From JAPOXR01 sp965219635 (GTDB taxonomy: Bacteria; Pseudomonadota; Alphaproteobacteria; Rhodobacterales; Rhodobacteraceae), in contig OZ244783.1 of assembly GCA_965219635.1 (NCBI GenBank), positions 3,224,001 to 3,288,000 of the forward strand: DNA of 64,000 bases. The letters run 5' to 3'. Both the position numbers and the translations under genes were made by a program. The notes under the pieces were generated by a model that was not told the origin of the DNA, did no database searches, and saw only the letters and a program-made list of their open reading frames with translations. Below are positions 35,635-45,015 of this stretch, in pieces (the first letter of the stretch is position 1; each line of letters starts with the position of its first letter).

Positions 35635-37665
35635 TCAGTTGCCCCGCTGCTCCTTCTTCTGTTCGGCTCGCCGGGCAACAACTTCATCCGCGGGCCGTCC
35701 AGTCAATTCCTGGAAGTGATCGAATTCGGCGGTGTAGGTGCCAAGCCCCTGCGTCAATGAGCGAAGCTCGATGATCAGATCGTGTATTTCCGATTCTGGC
35801 AGGTAGGCATGCAGCAGGTCCCATCCGGTCCAGCCCTCCTTCGCCTCGTAACCGAGGATCTGTCCGCGACGGCCGCTGATGAGTCCGTGGATCTTGCTCG
35901 TATGCTCGGCAGGGACATCTATGGTCACCTTGTCGATCGGTTCGAGCAGAACCGGTCCGCACTTGGGCATGCCCTCGGTCATCGCGACGCGGGCAGCCAG
36001 CTTGAATGACATCTCGTTGCTGTCAACCGCGTGAAACTGGCCATCGATCAGGGTGATTGCGAAATCGACAACCGGAAATCCCAGCGGTCCCTCGTCAGCA
36101 AATTCCTTGATGCCATTCTCGACGGCCGGGATGTACTGCCTCGGTATGGCGCCTCCGACGATCTTGTCGGTGAATTCAAAACCGCTTCCGCGGGAGCGGG
36201 GGGCAATTTCGACAGTCACGTCCCCGAACATGCCATGGCCGCCGGTTTGCCGCTTGAATCTGCCTTTTTGTGTGATCTTGCCCCGGATGGTCTCCTTGTA
36301 GGGCACGCTTGGCCGCTGCGAAATTGCCTCGACATTGAACTTGCTCTTCAGCTTTTCGAGCGCAATCTGGAGATGAACTGTTCCCTGACCCAACAGAACG
36401 AGTTCATGAGTGTCGTCCGTCTGCTCATAGCTGAGCGAAGGATCTTCCTCGATCAACCGCTGAAGGCAGGTCGTCAGCTTGACCTCATCCTTCCGGTCGG
36501 CAGGCGTTATGGCAAGGGCATAGACGGGCGGGAGGCCCGGTTCAGCACGGGAGGTGTCCGGCTCTCCGCTGCCAGCGGTCAGAACCTGGCCGGTACGCAC
36601 ATCCTCCATGCGGCCAAGACCGACGACATCGCCAAACTTGGCTTCCGACGCCTTCCTTGACTGTCCACCCGTCATGAACTGAATGCTGCTGATCCTGCTA
36701 CCGCTCAAGGTCTGCCCGTCACTGATGCCTCCGGACCAGACTCTGGCGCAGGAGATTTTGCCGCTGTGTTGGGCATAGAGGGTCTTGAAGACCTGCACTG
36801 CTGCTTCACCGCCACCATCGAAGCCGAGCGCAGCAGCCCGGGCCTCGGGGCTTGGCGCGTCGTGCCGCAGGGCCTTCAGAAGGCGCCGAACGCCACTGTT
36901 CTGCTCGGCAGAGCCGAAATAGTAGGGCACGACCTGGCAGTCGCGCATCGCTCCGGCAGCCTTGTCATAGATTTCATCTATCTGCGGAACCTCGTCCTCA
37001 AGCAGCATCTCAAGAATTCCGTCGTCGAAATTCGAAAGCGCTTCAAGGAACTCTTCCCTTGCGAGATCGACTTCGTCCTTGAGATGGGACGGAAAGTCGA
37101 TTTCCTTGGATTCCTCGCCATCGACATACGAGTAGGCCCGAAGACTGGAGAGATCGACATATCCTGTCACCCTTTCGTCGTCAGTGATGCTGAAGTTCCG
37201 GACCAGGCTCGGCATTCCGGAAGCCTGCCTGATGGCCGTCAGGACATCGGCCATCGGGTCCGTCAGTGTGTCGATCTTGTTGACGAACACCATGTGGGGG
37301 ATCTGCCGCGCCTCGAGGGCCTTGAAAATTGGCGCTGCGGATGTCGCCCGGGCAACCGACGGTTCGACAACAACCACGGCCACATCGGCAACCGTCAACG
37401 CGTTCAAGGCTTCCTGCATCAGTTCAACTGATCCAGGGCAGTCGAGGATCGCCCAGTTGTCGCCGAGATAGTTCATTTCCGCCACAGAGACCTCGGTGCT
37501 CATGTTCCGGCTGCGTGCCTCAGGAGAGGAGTCGCCAACAGAACTGCCGTCCTTGACAGACCCCTTTCTGTTGATCGCACCTGAAGCGGCAAGAAAGCTC
37601 TCCATCAGTGACGTCTTGCCGCTGAGAAACGGTCCGACCAATGCAACGCACCGGGTGTTCTGCAT
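35635..37665 (-). CDS. Elongation factor G-like GTPase (EF-G2 type)
   Basis: A 676-residue translational GTPase with the G domain (GPFLSGKTSLMESFL P-loop, LDCPGSVE G3, NKID G4), domain II, and EF-G domains IV and V (VGGAIPRQYIPAVENGIKEF and GRRGQILGYE). It differs from the housekeeping EF-G: the P-loop is GPFLSGKT instead of AHVDAGKT, G3 is DCPGS instead of DTPGH, and domain IV is modified. It is the FusA2-like group of unknown role, sometimes linked to stress. The ATG at 37665 has AGGAG seven bases upstream. Confidence 0.88.
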   Translation of the reverse strand: MQNTRCVALVGPFLSGKTSLMESFLAASGAINRKGSVKDGSSVGDSSPEARSRNMSTEVSVAEMNYLGDNWAILDCPGSVELMQEALNALTVADVAVVVVEPSVARATSAAPIFKALEARQIPHMVFVNKIDTLTDPMADVLTAIRQASGMPSLVRNFSITDDERVTGYVDLSSLRAYSYVDGEESKEIDFPSHLKDEVDLAREEFLEALSNFDDGILEMLLEDEVPQIDEIYDKAAGAMRDCQVVPYYFGSAEQNSGVRRLLKALRHDAPSPEARAAALGFDGGGEAAVQVFKTLYAQHSGKISCARVWSGGISDGQTLSGSRISSIQFMTGGQSRKASEAKFGDVVGLGRMEDVRTGQVLTAGSGEPDTSRAEPGLPPVYALAITPADRKDEVKLTTCLQRLIEEDPSLSYEQTDDTHELVLLGQGTVHLQIALEKLKSKFNVEAISQRPSVPYKETIRGKITQKGRFKRQTGGHGMFGDVTVEIAPRSRGSGFEFTDKIVGGAIPRQYIPAVENGIKEFADEGPLGFPVVDFAITLIDGQFHAVDSNEMSFKLAARVAMTEGMPKCGPVLLEPIDKVTIDVPAEHTSKIHGLISGRRGQILGYEAKEGWTGWDLLHAYLPESEIHDLIIELRSLTQGLGTYTAEFDHFQELTGRPADEVVARRAEQKKEQRGN

Positions 37666-38189
37666 GCTGTATCTCCTCTCAAATGGGGCGGTGTCAGTGG
37701 TTGCGGGCCCCGCCCAACTGCCCGAGCATCTGTTTTGCGCCGGTCGCAAGAGTGTGTTCGCCTTGCCGAATCCGGGAAGCAGGGCGAATTGTAGCCGCAA
37801 TCCTCCGGGACTTCACCACCCCGAATTCAAGTATGTATAGCCCTCGTTCATTTGGTGAGTGCCTGCGTTGCCGTGCAGCGACGAACGTGCAACCAACATC
37901 TTCAATCGGCAGTCGCGGGCGCCGCCGCTAACGGCCAGTCCGGAAACGAAGTTTCCTTCATCCGATATCATGATGGTATTGCGCTGCTGATGCCTGGCAT
38001 TGCCAATTGGACGGGTTTCTTTTCCACATGGAATGATTTGCGAAGGCAATGAAGGCCAGAATTCCCGGTGACTTGATGCCCGCATTGGGTCAAACTGCGC
38101 CAAGTGCCGTTAAGAGACTTCCATTTTTCCGGCCGCAACGGTGTTGAGAAGGGGTCCGGCTGCCTGCCGATCAATCCGGGGACTTTGCC
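37666..38189. other. 524-base gap without recognisable gene
   Basis: Contains the promoter region of the EF-G-like gene on the left. No frame with family features. Confidence 0.45.
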
Positions 38190-38405
38190 ATGGCTACCAA
38201 CGAGCGACAGTATCGGGTAACGCAGGAGAAGGCGCGCAGACTTGCCCTTGCGGTCAGGGAATTCGATGCCAATTCTTGCGCTCGCGCAGGTGTTCATCCC
38301 AAGTTGGTTCAGGCCGAAAGAGAGGCAATGGAGAGCCAACTGGCAGACCTGCGGGAAGAACTGGCCGACTACGAAGAATCAATTACTTGCGTCCCATTGC
38401 ACTAG
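38190..38405 (+). CDS. Small charged protein, possible truncated antitoxin-like protein
   Basis: A 71-residue protein beginning MATNERQYRVTQEKARRLAL and continuing with a heptad-like helix (LVQAEREAMESQLADLREEL) that looks coiled-coil. It resembles the N-terminal part of small bacterial proteins in which this helix precedes a Cro/XRE helix-turn-helix; that second part is missing and the frame ends soon after. It may be a decayed antitoxin or a free-standing coiled-coil protein. The 356 bases that follow it show no gene. Confidence 0.5.
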   Translation: MATNERQYRVTQEKARRLALAVREFDANSCARAGVHPKLVQAEREAMESQLADLREELADYEESITCVPLH

Positions 38406-38761
38406 ACGGCTTCAATTGCGAGCTTGGCGAGGTCTATCGGTCCTGGCGAGGCCGAGACCCGGCGGCCGGAACTTTTAGTCTCCGGTGAGTCCGCAGAAGA
38501 ATAGGGTGATGCAATGGCCATGGGCTGACCGGGGGAATTGTTGCCGGCCCTGGAGTCCGCCTTCCGTTCTGCGACGTAACCGTGCCGCTCAAGGCGTCAA
38601 CTTTTGGGTGACTGCACCAAAGAGTTCCAAAGAAAACAGCCAAAAACACCGGCCAGAAATCTGTTGCTCGGCCCCATTCCGCCAGTTTTCCGCATTGATA
38701 CGGTGGGCTGGCAGGGTGTAACCTCCGGTTGTCAGCAGCAGCAGTACGTAACGAGGAAGTC

Positions 38762-39496
38762 ATGCCAAACCCCAGCGCCGCCATGCTGGTGATCGGTGAC
38801 GAAATCCTTTCTGGAAGAACCCGGGACGCAAACCTCAATCATCTGGCAATCCAGCTTTCGGAGCACGGTATCGACCTCAACGAAGCGCGTTTCGTAAGGG
38901 ACTCGCATGAGAGGATTGTTGAGGCAGTCAACGATCTGCGGGCAAGGCAGCACCATGTGTTCACGACGGGCGGTATTGGGCCGACACATGACGATATCAC
39001 CGCAGACGCAATTGCAGCCGCATTCGGGATCACGATCGATGTTCGCAGTGACGCCCGGGCAATCCTTGAGGAGCATTGCCGGCTCAGAGGGTTTGAACTC
39101 AATGAGGGAAGGCTGCGCATGGCGCGGATACCGGAAGGCGCCAGCCTGATCATGAATTCCGTATCCGCTGCTCCCGGGTTTTCGGTCGGCAATGTTCATG
39201 TGATGGCAGGTGTACCCAAGATCTTCCGGGCCATGCTGGAGGAAGTGTTGAAGTCAATCCCCGGAGGAGTCCGGCGGGTCAGCGCCAGCCTGATTTTTGA
39301 TGCGCCGGAGAGCGAACTCGCAGGACCACTGGGTGAGATTGCAGCGGATTACCAGGACTTGCAGATCGGATCCTATCCGTTTCGAAAGGACGGACGGACA
39401 GGCGTCAATGTCGTAATCACAGGTCCGGACGGAATGCAGGTAAACGCGGCTGAGGCAAGGGCCAGAACGGTAATGGCCAACTTTCTGAGAGACTGA
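38762..39496 (+). CDS. Molybdopterin-binding (MoCF/CinA N-terminal) domain protein
   Basis: A 244-residue protein of the competence/damage-inducible CinA N-terminal family. The start AAMLVIGDEILSGRTRDANL, the TTGGIGPTHDDITADAIA motif near residue 70 and VMAGVPKIFRAMLEEV are typical of the MoCF fold, which binds molybdopterin or, in CinA, hydrolyses nucleotides. The C-terminal amidase part of full CinA is absent, as in many alphaproteobacteria. The role is unproven; cofactor or pyridine nucleotide salvage is possible. Confidence 0.9.
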   Translation: MPNPSAAMLVIGDEILSGRTRDANLNHLAIQLSEHGIDLNEARFVRDSHERIVEAVNDLRARQHHVFTTGGIGPTHDDITADAIAAAFGITIDVRSDARAILEEHCRLRGFELNEGRLRMARIPEGASLIMNSVSAAPGFSVGNVHVMAGVPKIFRAMLEEVLKSIPGGVRRVSASLIFDAPESELAGPLGEIAADYQDLQIGSYPFRKDGRTGVNVVITGPDGMQVNAAEARARTVMANFLRD

Positions 39497-39652
39497 AAAT
39501 TCTGTAATGGCGCCTCGGCGCAGGTGCCAATGGCTTTGTCCTGACATGGAGCGGGGGATTGGCGATAAAGAGCGCAATAGGGTATCGTAGTCGCGGTTGC
39601 CGGAGGATGTCGGCACCTTGACGGTAGCTGGCATGCAGATTGGCGGGAGATC

Positions 39653-40537
39653 ATGGCAACGGTTTTTGCGTTCGGGGTTGCGGTTGTCGATTTTGTGTTC
39701 GAGGTCGATGAACTGCCAAGCCGCGGGGTCAAGTACAAGGCGCGGGCGGCACAGATAGACGGCGGCGGGATGGCGGCAAGCGCCGCGGTCACAATTTCCC
39801 GACTTGGTGGGGAAGCCCATTTCGGCGGCCGCATCGGTGCAGACCTTATCGGTGACATCATACTGTCGGATCTCAATAGTGCCGGGGTCACCACTGATTT
39901 TGTCGACGCTGCTCCAGGCGGCAGGTCCTCTTATTCGACCGTCATGGTCGACAGGGATGGCGAACGCCAGATTGTCAATTTCTCTGGCGAAAATCTGGCT
40001 GGCGACGCCGAATGGCTCAATTCAGTTCCCCGGCATGATGCATTCCTGGCGGATACCAGCTGGCCACCGGGTCTGCAGAAGACAATGGAACTGGCAAAGC
40101 GCCACGATGTGCCGGGGGTCGTTGATGGCGAACGCGCCGCGGACATCGAAATCCTGTCGCTTGCATCGCACCTTGCATTCTCCAGGCAGGGCATAATGTC
40201 GCTGACCGGCGAGCCTTCAGCCGTGGATGGGATCAAGAGAGCAGCGGAACTGTTTTCCAACTGGTTGTGCGTGACCGACGGACAGAACGGTGCCTACATT
40301 TACCGCAACGGCAGCATTGAGCAGATCCCGGCAGTCAAGATAGAGGCAGTGAACACGCTCGGCGCTGGCGATGTCTGGCATGGCGCGTTTGCGCTGAAAC
40401 TTGCCGAAGGGCAGGCGGAGGAGGAGGCTGTTCAATTCGCCAATGCTGCGGCCACATTGAGATGCATGCAAGCAGGCGGCCGCGAATTCTATCCTGACCG
40501 CAAGGAGGTTGAGTCCTTCCTGCAAGCTGGCGCCTGA
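39653..40537 (+). CDS. PfkB-family carbohydrate kinase
   Basis: A 294-residue sugar kinase of the ribokinase/PfkB family. It has a ribokinase-like N-terminus (VFAFGVAVVDFVFEVDELPS), the glycine-rich GGGMAASAAVTISRLGGEAHFGG region and, near residue 235, the anion hole and catalytic aspartate NTLGAGDVWHGAFALKLAEG. It begins an operon with a sugar-isomerase-like and a Gfo/Idh-type dehydrogenase gene (20-base and 1-base gaps). The substrate cannot be read from sequence; adenosine kinase or ketohexokinase-like activities are alternatives. Confidence 0.9.
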   Translation: MATVFAFGVAVVDFVFEVDELPSRGVKYKARAAQIDGGGMAASAAVTISRLGGEAHFGGRIGADLIGDIILSDLNSAGVTTDFVDAAPGGRSSYSTVMVDRDGERQIVNFSGENLAGDAEWLNSVPRHDAFLADTSWPPGLQKTMELAKRHDVPGVVDGERAADIEILSLASHLAFSRQGIMSLTGEPSAVDGIKRAAELFSNWLCVTDGQNGAYIYRNGSIEQIPAVKIEAVNTLGAGDVWHGAFALKLAEGQAEEEAVQFANAAATLRCMQAGGREFYPDRKEVESFLQAGA

Positions 40538-40556
40538 GCGGCCGGCGGGGATAGAG

Positions 40557-41957
40557 ATGGACGCACTGCCGAGCATCGGCATTATTGCCCTGTGCCGCCC
40601 GACATTCGATGTAGGGTTTGCCGCTGAACGGCTCAGTTCAGTCGTTGCGGCCGTCCGCAAGGTCGGGATGGAGGTGCTGCCAGAGTCGCCGCAGCTCCTG
40701 ATGGATGACGCGGCAGTTGAAGCTGCTATCGAACAGTTGTTGGAGCAGGGCGCCGACGACCTGCTGGTCGTGCAGGCGACTTTTACCGATGCGGCCGGTG
40801 TCGTTGCGGCAGCACTCCGCTGGCCGAAGCCGATTGCCATATGGGCACCCAACGAGCCCCGTACGGGCGGGCGGCTTCGCCTGAACGCCTTTTGCGGCCT
40901 GAATCTTGCCAGCCATGCCCTCGGACTGAGAGGTCTGGGGTTCAACTGGATGTATGGCGACCCCGACAGGTCTGAGCCAGCCCGGACAAGGAGCCTGTTT
41001 GAATTCTCCGGCAAGACCGGTAGGCCAGAACCGGTTGCTGCCGAGGACGATGTGGGCTCTCGTGCCCAACAAGTGGTTGACAGGCTGTACGATGCCAGGA
41101 TCGGCAAGATCGGAAACCACCCTTCAGGTTTTGACACGTGCAGATCCGATGTTACAGACCTTCCGGGAAGAACTGGCGTGACCGTGGAAATGATCGAGCT
41201 GCCGGAACTTCTGAATGCCGCCCGGCAGATCGATTCCGGCATGTCCGGCACTCTCGCCAGCAGTCTCGGCGCATATGTTTCCGGGCTTGATGAAGTGGAT
41301 CAGGAACAACTTGGCCGTTCGCTTCGATTGAAGGCAGCACTGGACAACGTGACCAGGGAGCGTGGGCTTGATGCAGTTGCAATTCGCTGCTGGCCGGAGA
41401 TGTTCACGGAGTATGGTGGGGCAGTATGCGGGCCGGTTTCGTTGCTAGGAGACGCTGGAATTCCTTGTGCCTGCGAAGCCGATGTCAATGGAGCGCTCAC
41501 GCAACTGGTTCTTCAATATGCGGCCGATGCCCCGGTGTTTCTGGCCGATATCGTGGACATGGATCCCGATGACGATACGGGCGTGTTATGGCATTGCGGG
41601 CAAGCTCCGTTGTCTATGCGGGATCCAGAGGCGTCTGCCAGGGCAACCGTGCATACAAACCGCAGGCAGCCGTTGCTGTTTGAGTTTCCCTTGAAACCGG
41701 GACGTGTCACCATCATGCGCATTTCTCAGGCCTTCGGAGAGCCAAGTCTTGTGTTGACCGGCGGCGAAATGCTGCGCCGGCCACTGGCATATGCCGGAAC
41801 AAGCGGAGTAGTGAAGTTCGACAATCCGGCGGCACAGGTGATGGCAGGAATTATCGATGGTGGCTTGGAACACCATGTTGCTGTCGCCTACGGCGAGCAC
41901 AGGCCGCTATTGCGCGAAGTGGCTGTTGAGCTGGACTTGCCAGTTCTGGAGTTGTGA
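40557..41957 (+). CDS. L-fucose/L-arabinose isomerase-related protein
   Basis: A 466-residue protein related to the FucI/AraA isomerase fold. An N-terminal Rossmann-like part (IGIIALCRPTFDVGFAAERL, VQATFTDAAGVVAAAL) is followed by the active-site region VAIRCWPEMFTEYGGAVCGP with its glutamate and by ACEADVNGALTQLVLQ. A C-terminal barrel strand domain contains HCGQAPLS. Such proteins isomerise aldoses to ketoses with a metal ion, but many related members have unknown substrates. The ATG at 40557 is preceded by GGGG; the frame is open further upstream. Confidence 0.78.
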   Translation: MDALPSIGIIALCRPTFDVGFAAERLSSVVAAVRKVGMEVLPESPQLLMDDAAVEAAIEQLLEQGADDLLVVQATFTDAAGVVAAALRWPKPIAIWAPNEPRTGGRLRLNAFCGLNLASHALGLRGLGFNWMYGDPDRSEPARTRSLFEFSGKTGRPEPVAAEDDVGSRAQQVVDRLYDARIGKIGNHPSGFDTCRSDVTDLPGRTGVTVEMIELPELLNAARQIDSGMSGTLASSLGAYVSGLDEVDQEQLGRSLRLKAALDNVTRERGLDAVAIRCWPEMFTEYGGAVCGPVSLLGDAGIPCACEADVNGALTQLVLQYAADAPVFLADIVDMDPDDDTGVLWHCGQAPLSMRDPEASARATVHTNRRQPLLFEFPLKPGRVTIMRISQAFGEPSLVLTGGEMLRRPLAYAGTSGVVKFDNPAAQVMAGIIDGGLEHHVAVAYGEHRPLLREVAVELDLPVLEL

Positions 41958-41958
41958 A

Positions 41959-43065
41959 ATGACGGTCAGGTTCGGGCTGATTGGCGCCGGGATGATGGCG
42001 CGTGAGCACATCATGAACATCCGGCTTCATGCCGGATCCGAGGTTGTTGGCATCGCCGACCCAGTTCAGGCGGAAGTTGCCAAGGCCAAGGCCTTGGCCG
42101 GGGAGGCGGCAAGGGAGTTCCCGGATCACATCTCGCTGCTCAGAGAGGCAGAATGTGATGCCTATCTGATCGCAACTCCCAACGACACGCACTTCCGCAT
42201 CCTCAAGGATGTGCTGGCCGTTGGCAAGCCGGTCCTGGTTGAGAAACCGCTATGCACAACAGCGGCTGACTGCCGCAAGGTGTGCAACGCTGCAACCGGC
42301 GCCCCGGTGTGGGTTGCCATGGAATACCGCTACATGCCTCCGATCAGGTTCATGCTCGAAGAGATTGATGGCAAGGCGATCGGCGAGCCGGTACTGATGT
42401 CGATCCGAGAGCACCGGTACCCGTTCCTCGAAAAGGTCGGCGACTGGAACCGCTTCAATGATCGTACCGGAGGCACGCTTGTTGAGAAGTGCTGCCACTT
42501 CTGGGACCTCATGAGGTTGTTTCTGAAGAGTGATCCCGTGAGGGTGTTTGCGTCCGGGTCAATCGCGGTCAATCATCTTGATGAGGAATATGATGGCCGC
42601 CGCCCGGACATCATCGACAATGCCTATGCGGTTGTTGAATTCGCCAACGGCGCCCGGGGGATGCTTGACCTGTGCATGTTCGCCGAAGGAGCCCATTGGC
42701 AGGAAATCGTGACCGTTTGCGGGCCGCGGGCGCGCATTGAGGCAATGGTGCCAGGACCAACCCGTTTCAATCCAAACCGGGAAGGCGAGGAATCCAGAGT
42801 GGAGATCTCCTGCCGGTCCACCGGTGATATCGAGGTCACGGAATTCAATCTGGATGATGCCATTCTGGCTGCTGGCGACCATCATGGGGCCACCTACTAC
42901 CAGCACGAACAATTCATGGAGATGGTCAGGACGGGCCGAAGCGCTCCTGAAGTATCAGTCGAGGACGGTTTCTGGGCGGTCTTGACCGGGGAGGCGGCAG
43001 AACTGTCTGCAAGGGAGGGACGTGCAGTCGATGTCTCGGAGATTCTTCAATCCCTTGATGTCTGA
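41959..43065 (+). CDS. Gfo/Idh/MocA-family oxidoreductase
   Basis: A 368-residue NAD(P)-dependent sugar or inositol dehydrogenase. The Rossmann motif GLIGAGMMAREHIMNIRLHA is at residues 6-25, the conserved lysine is in LVEKPLCTTAADC, and the C-terminal mixed-sheet domain has GGTLVEKCCHFWDLMR. The start at ATG 41959 is one base past the upstream stop, so it is translated with the isomerase-like gene. Together the three genes look like a pathway that oxidises or isomerises and then phosphorylates an unusual sugar. Confidence 0.92.
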   Translation: MTVRFGLIGAGMMAREHIMNIRLHAGSEVVGIADPVQAEVAKAKALAGEAAREFPDHISLLREAECDAYLIATPNDTHFRILKDVLAVGKPVLVEKPLCTTAADCRKVCNAATGAPVWVAMEYRYMPPIRFMLEEIDGKAIGEPVLMSIREHRYPFLEKVGDWNRFNDRTGGTLVEKCCHFWDLMRLFLKSDPVRVFASGSIAVNHLDEEYDGRRPDIIDNAYAVVEFANGARGMLDLCMFAEGAHWQEIVTVCGPRARIEAMVPGPTRFNPNREGEESRVEISCRSTGDIEVTEFNLDDAILAAGDHHGATYYQHEQFMEMVRTGRSAPEVSVEDGFWAVLTGEAAELSAREGRAVDVSEILQSLDV

Positions 43066-43097
43066 ACTCCGCTGCGAGAGCGGCAGTTTCGCCCATC

Positions 43098-44531
43098 TCA
43101 GTCGACCGGCAGGCCGCTCGGTACTTCATTTGGCCTGCCAAGCCGGCCCTGCACACTGTCGCCGCCAGTAAGTGCGTGCATGAACGCAACAAGTTTGCCG
43201 ACCTCCTCGTCATTCAGGACAACAGGCCTGATATCGACATGCTGCCTGAATCTCTGCATCTCCAGGCGGTCCTCGATTGCGGCAAAATCCGATCCTTCCA
43301 GCCAGGGAGCGTCTGCCAGCAGGATCTGGCTGCGGTCCCAATCCTCCAGCGACTGCAACGGTGCAAGATGATGCCGAATGATCCCTTCCAGGCTGGCGTA
43401 GGCACCGCTGTGACCATACGGCCCGGTCAATGCCACATTCCTGAGTGAGGGGGTGCGGAACCTGTAGGCATCCTCCAGGCTGTCGGACTCTCCCATGCGT
43501 CCGACATCGCGGGGCAGTAGATCGAACATCCTTGTGCGCCCCGGACCAAGAGGTGGCACGGCCAGGGCATGAAAACCCTGATCTGTGAGAAATGGTCCAT
43601 TGTGGCATGACGAGCAACCGCCCTTGCCGAAGAACAGTTCCATTCCGGAAAGCTGGCTGGGAGTCAGAGCGTTGGCATTGCCGGCAAGATAACGGTCAAA
43701 GGGGCTGTCGAAAGAACGCCATTCGGAAGCAACGAAGTCACCGAGCGCGTTGGCAATATGGACTATCGAGATGTCCTTGGCTGAATCCACATCACTGAAT
43801 GCGGCCGCAAACAGCGGCTCGTATCCGGGAATTCCCCGGACACGGTCCGCAATCATCGGCCAACCATAGTCAATTCTCTCATTGATGGCGGCAGCGACCT
43901 CATTCTGTTCGGGAGAGCCGCCCATTTCGATTTCACCGACAAGCGGAAACAGGCTCTGTGCGGCAAGAATGGAGGAAAGTCCTTGCGGCAGGAACTCCTC
44001 CGCAGGTGTATTGAAACCATTCCCGAATATGTCGTCGATGCTGATGCGGCCATCGTGAAACAACAGCCGGACTTCCCTGGCTCCGATATTGAACAGTGAC
44101 TGTGAATTGCGTGGCATGCGCCTCTTGATCCGGCCCGGCCCGTCTGGGGCTGTGCGCTGAAGGCCAATGCCGATCCCCCCTTGTCCTACACCCAGCGACA
44201 CGCCATCAGCGCTGGCAAGATCGTGATGATGACAGGTTCCGCAAGATATGTTCCGGTTGCCGGACAATATCGGGTCGTAGAACAGCAGTCGCCCCAGTTG
44301 AGCGGCATCTTCGTTGAAGTCCACGAAGTGATCATCTGATACCGGCTTGTGCTGCCAGGACAAGATGGCGTCTTCGGCAATGGCAACGCTCGAAAACTGG
44401 AATGCCATTGTGGCACATGCCGCAATCCGGCAAATTGAGCGCCATCTGCTCCGGCGAAGTGATGCAACCCCTGAGGAATGTCCGATATGAGAACTCTTGC
44501 CATTACCGCGGCCGCCCTGATGTTCATCCAT
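43098..44531 (-). CDS. Periplasmic di-haem cytochrome c peroxidase/MauG-family protein
   Basis: A protein of up to 477 residues. A signal peptide runs through RIAACATMAFQFSSVAIA, and two c-type haem sites follow, CGTCHHHD and CSSCHNG. The long spacing, RNSQSLFNIGARE and RTPSLRNVALTGPYGHSGAY are typical of the peroxidase/MauG family, which reduces hydrogen peroxide or oxidises protein residues. The start is unsettled: ATG at 44531 is the only one giving a full signal peptide but overlaps the divergent Sel1 gene by 45 bases; ATG at 44408 would leave too short a signal. Confidence 0.85.
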   Translation of the reverse strand: MDEHQGGRGNGKSSHIGHSSGVASLRRSRWRSICRIAACATMAFQFSSVAIAEDAILSWQHKPVSDDHFVDFNEDAAQLGRLLFYDPILSGNRNISCGTCHHHDLASADGVSLGVGQGGIGIGLQRTAPDGPGRIKRRMPRNSQSLFNIGAREVRLLFHDGRISIDDIFGNGFNTPAEEFLPQGLSSILAAQSLFPLVGEIEMGGSPEQNEVAAAINERIDYGWPMIADRVRGIPGYEPLFAAAFSDVDSAKDISIVHIANALGDFVASEWRSFDSPFDRYLAGNANALTPSQLSGMELFFGKGGCSSCHNGPFLTDQGFHALAVPPLGPGRTRMFDLLPRDVGRMGESDSLEDAYRFRTPSLRNVALTGPYGHSGAYASLEGIIRHHLAPLQSLEDWDRSQILLADAPWLEGSDFAAIEDRLEMQRFRQHVDIRPVVLNDEEVGKLVAFMHALTGGDSVQGRLGRPNEVPSGLPVD

Positions 44532-44975
44532 GCAGCTGCCCTGCCTTCCGCTGCGGAGCTCGAGCATGCGCGGGACTTGATGGAGGATGGACACTTCGAA
44601 GAGGCAAGAAAGCTGCTTCAGCCGGCGGCCAAGTCCGGAAATGCAGAAGCCGAGGAGCTCATTGGCGTCATGTATGCAATGGGACTTGGGGTAGAACGGG
44701 ATGATCGCCGTGCTTTCGAATGGTATCTTCGGTCGTCGATGAAGGGTCATCCGGGCGCGCAGTCCGGCATTGGATGGTATTACGAGACGGGCAGGGGCAT
44801 CGAAGCGCCCGACATCGTCAGGGCCTATCTCTGGTACACGCTCTCGGCGATTGGCGGTGATCCTGATGCCGAGATCAGCCTTGAGGAACTGGTCAAGCGC
44901 ATGACCTCCGAACAGATCGCCGAAGGAAAGGTGCTGGTCCAGGATTATCGCGGCTGGATGCACCCGTTGCGTTGA
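44487..44975 (+). CDS. Secreted Sel1-repeat protein
   Basis: A 162-residue protein with an N-terminal signal peptide (LAITAAALMFIHAAALPSAA) and Sel1-type tetratricopeptide units: ARKLLQPAAKSGNAEAEELI, then GVMYAMGLGVERDDRRAFEWY, and IGWYYETGRGIEAPDIVRAYLWYTLSA in separate pieces. These repeats form a protein-binding solenoid in the periplasm. GAGGA stands nine bases before the ATG at 44487. Divergent to the di-haem peroxidase gene, whose start region it overlaps. Partner unknown. Confidence 0.85.
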   Translation: MRTLAITAAALMFIHAAALPSAAELEHARDLMEDGHFEEARKLLQPAAKSGNAEAEELIGVMYAMGLGVERDDRRAFEWYLRSSMKGHPGAQSGIGWYYETGRGIEAPDIVRAYLWYTLSAIGGDPDAEISLEELVKRMTSEQIAEGKVLVQDYRGWMHPLR

Positions 44976-45015
44976 CGGTCGCTGCGAGCCCCACTGCATC
45001 AGCTTGCGTCTGCCG

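Noticed and set aside
44340..44430. Out-of-frame CGMCHNG haem-like motif just before the di-haem peroxidase
   Set aside because: It lies in another frame that soon hits a stop, while the real frame continues into a normal signal peptide; treated as chance.
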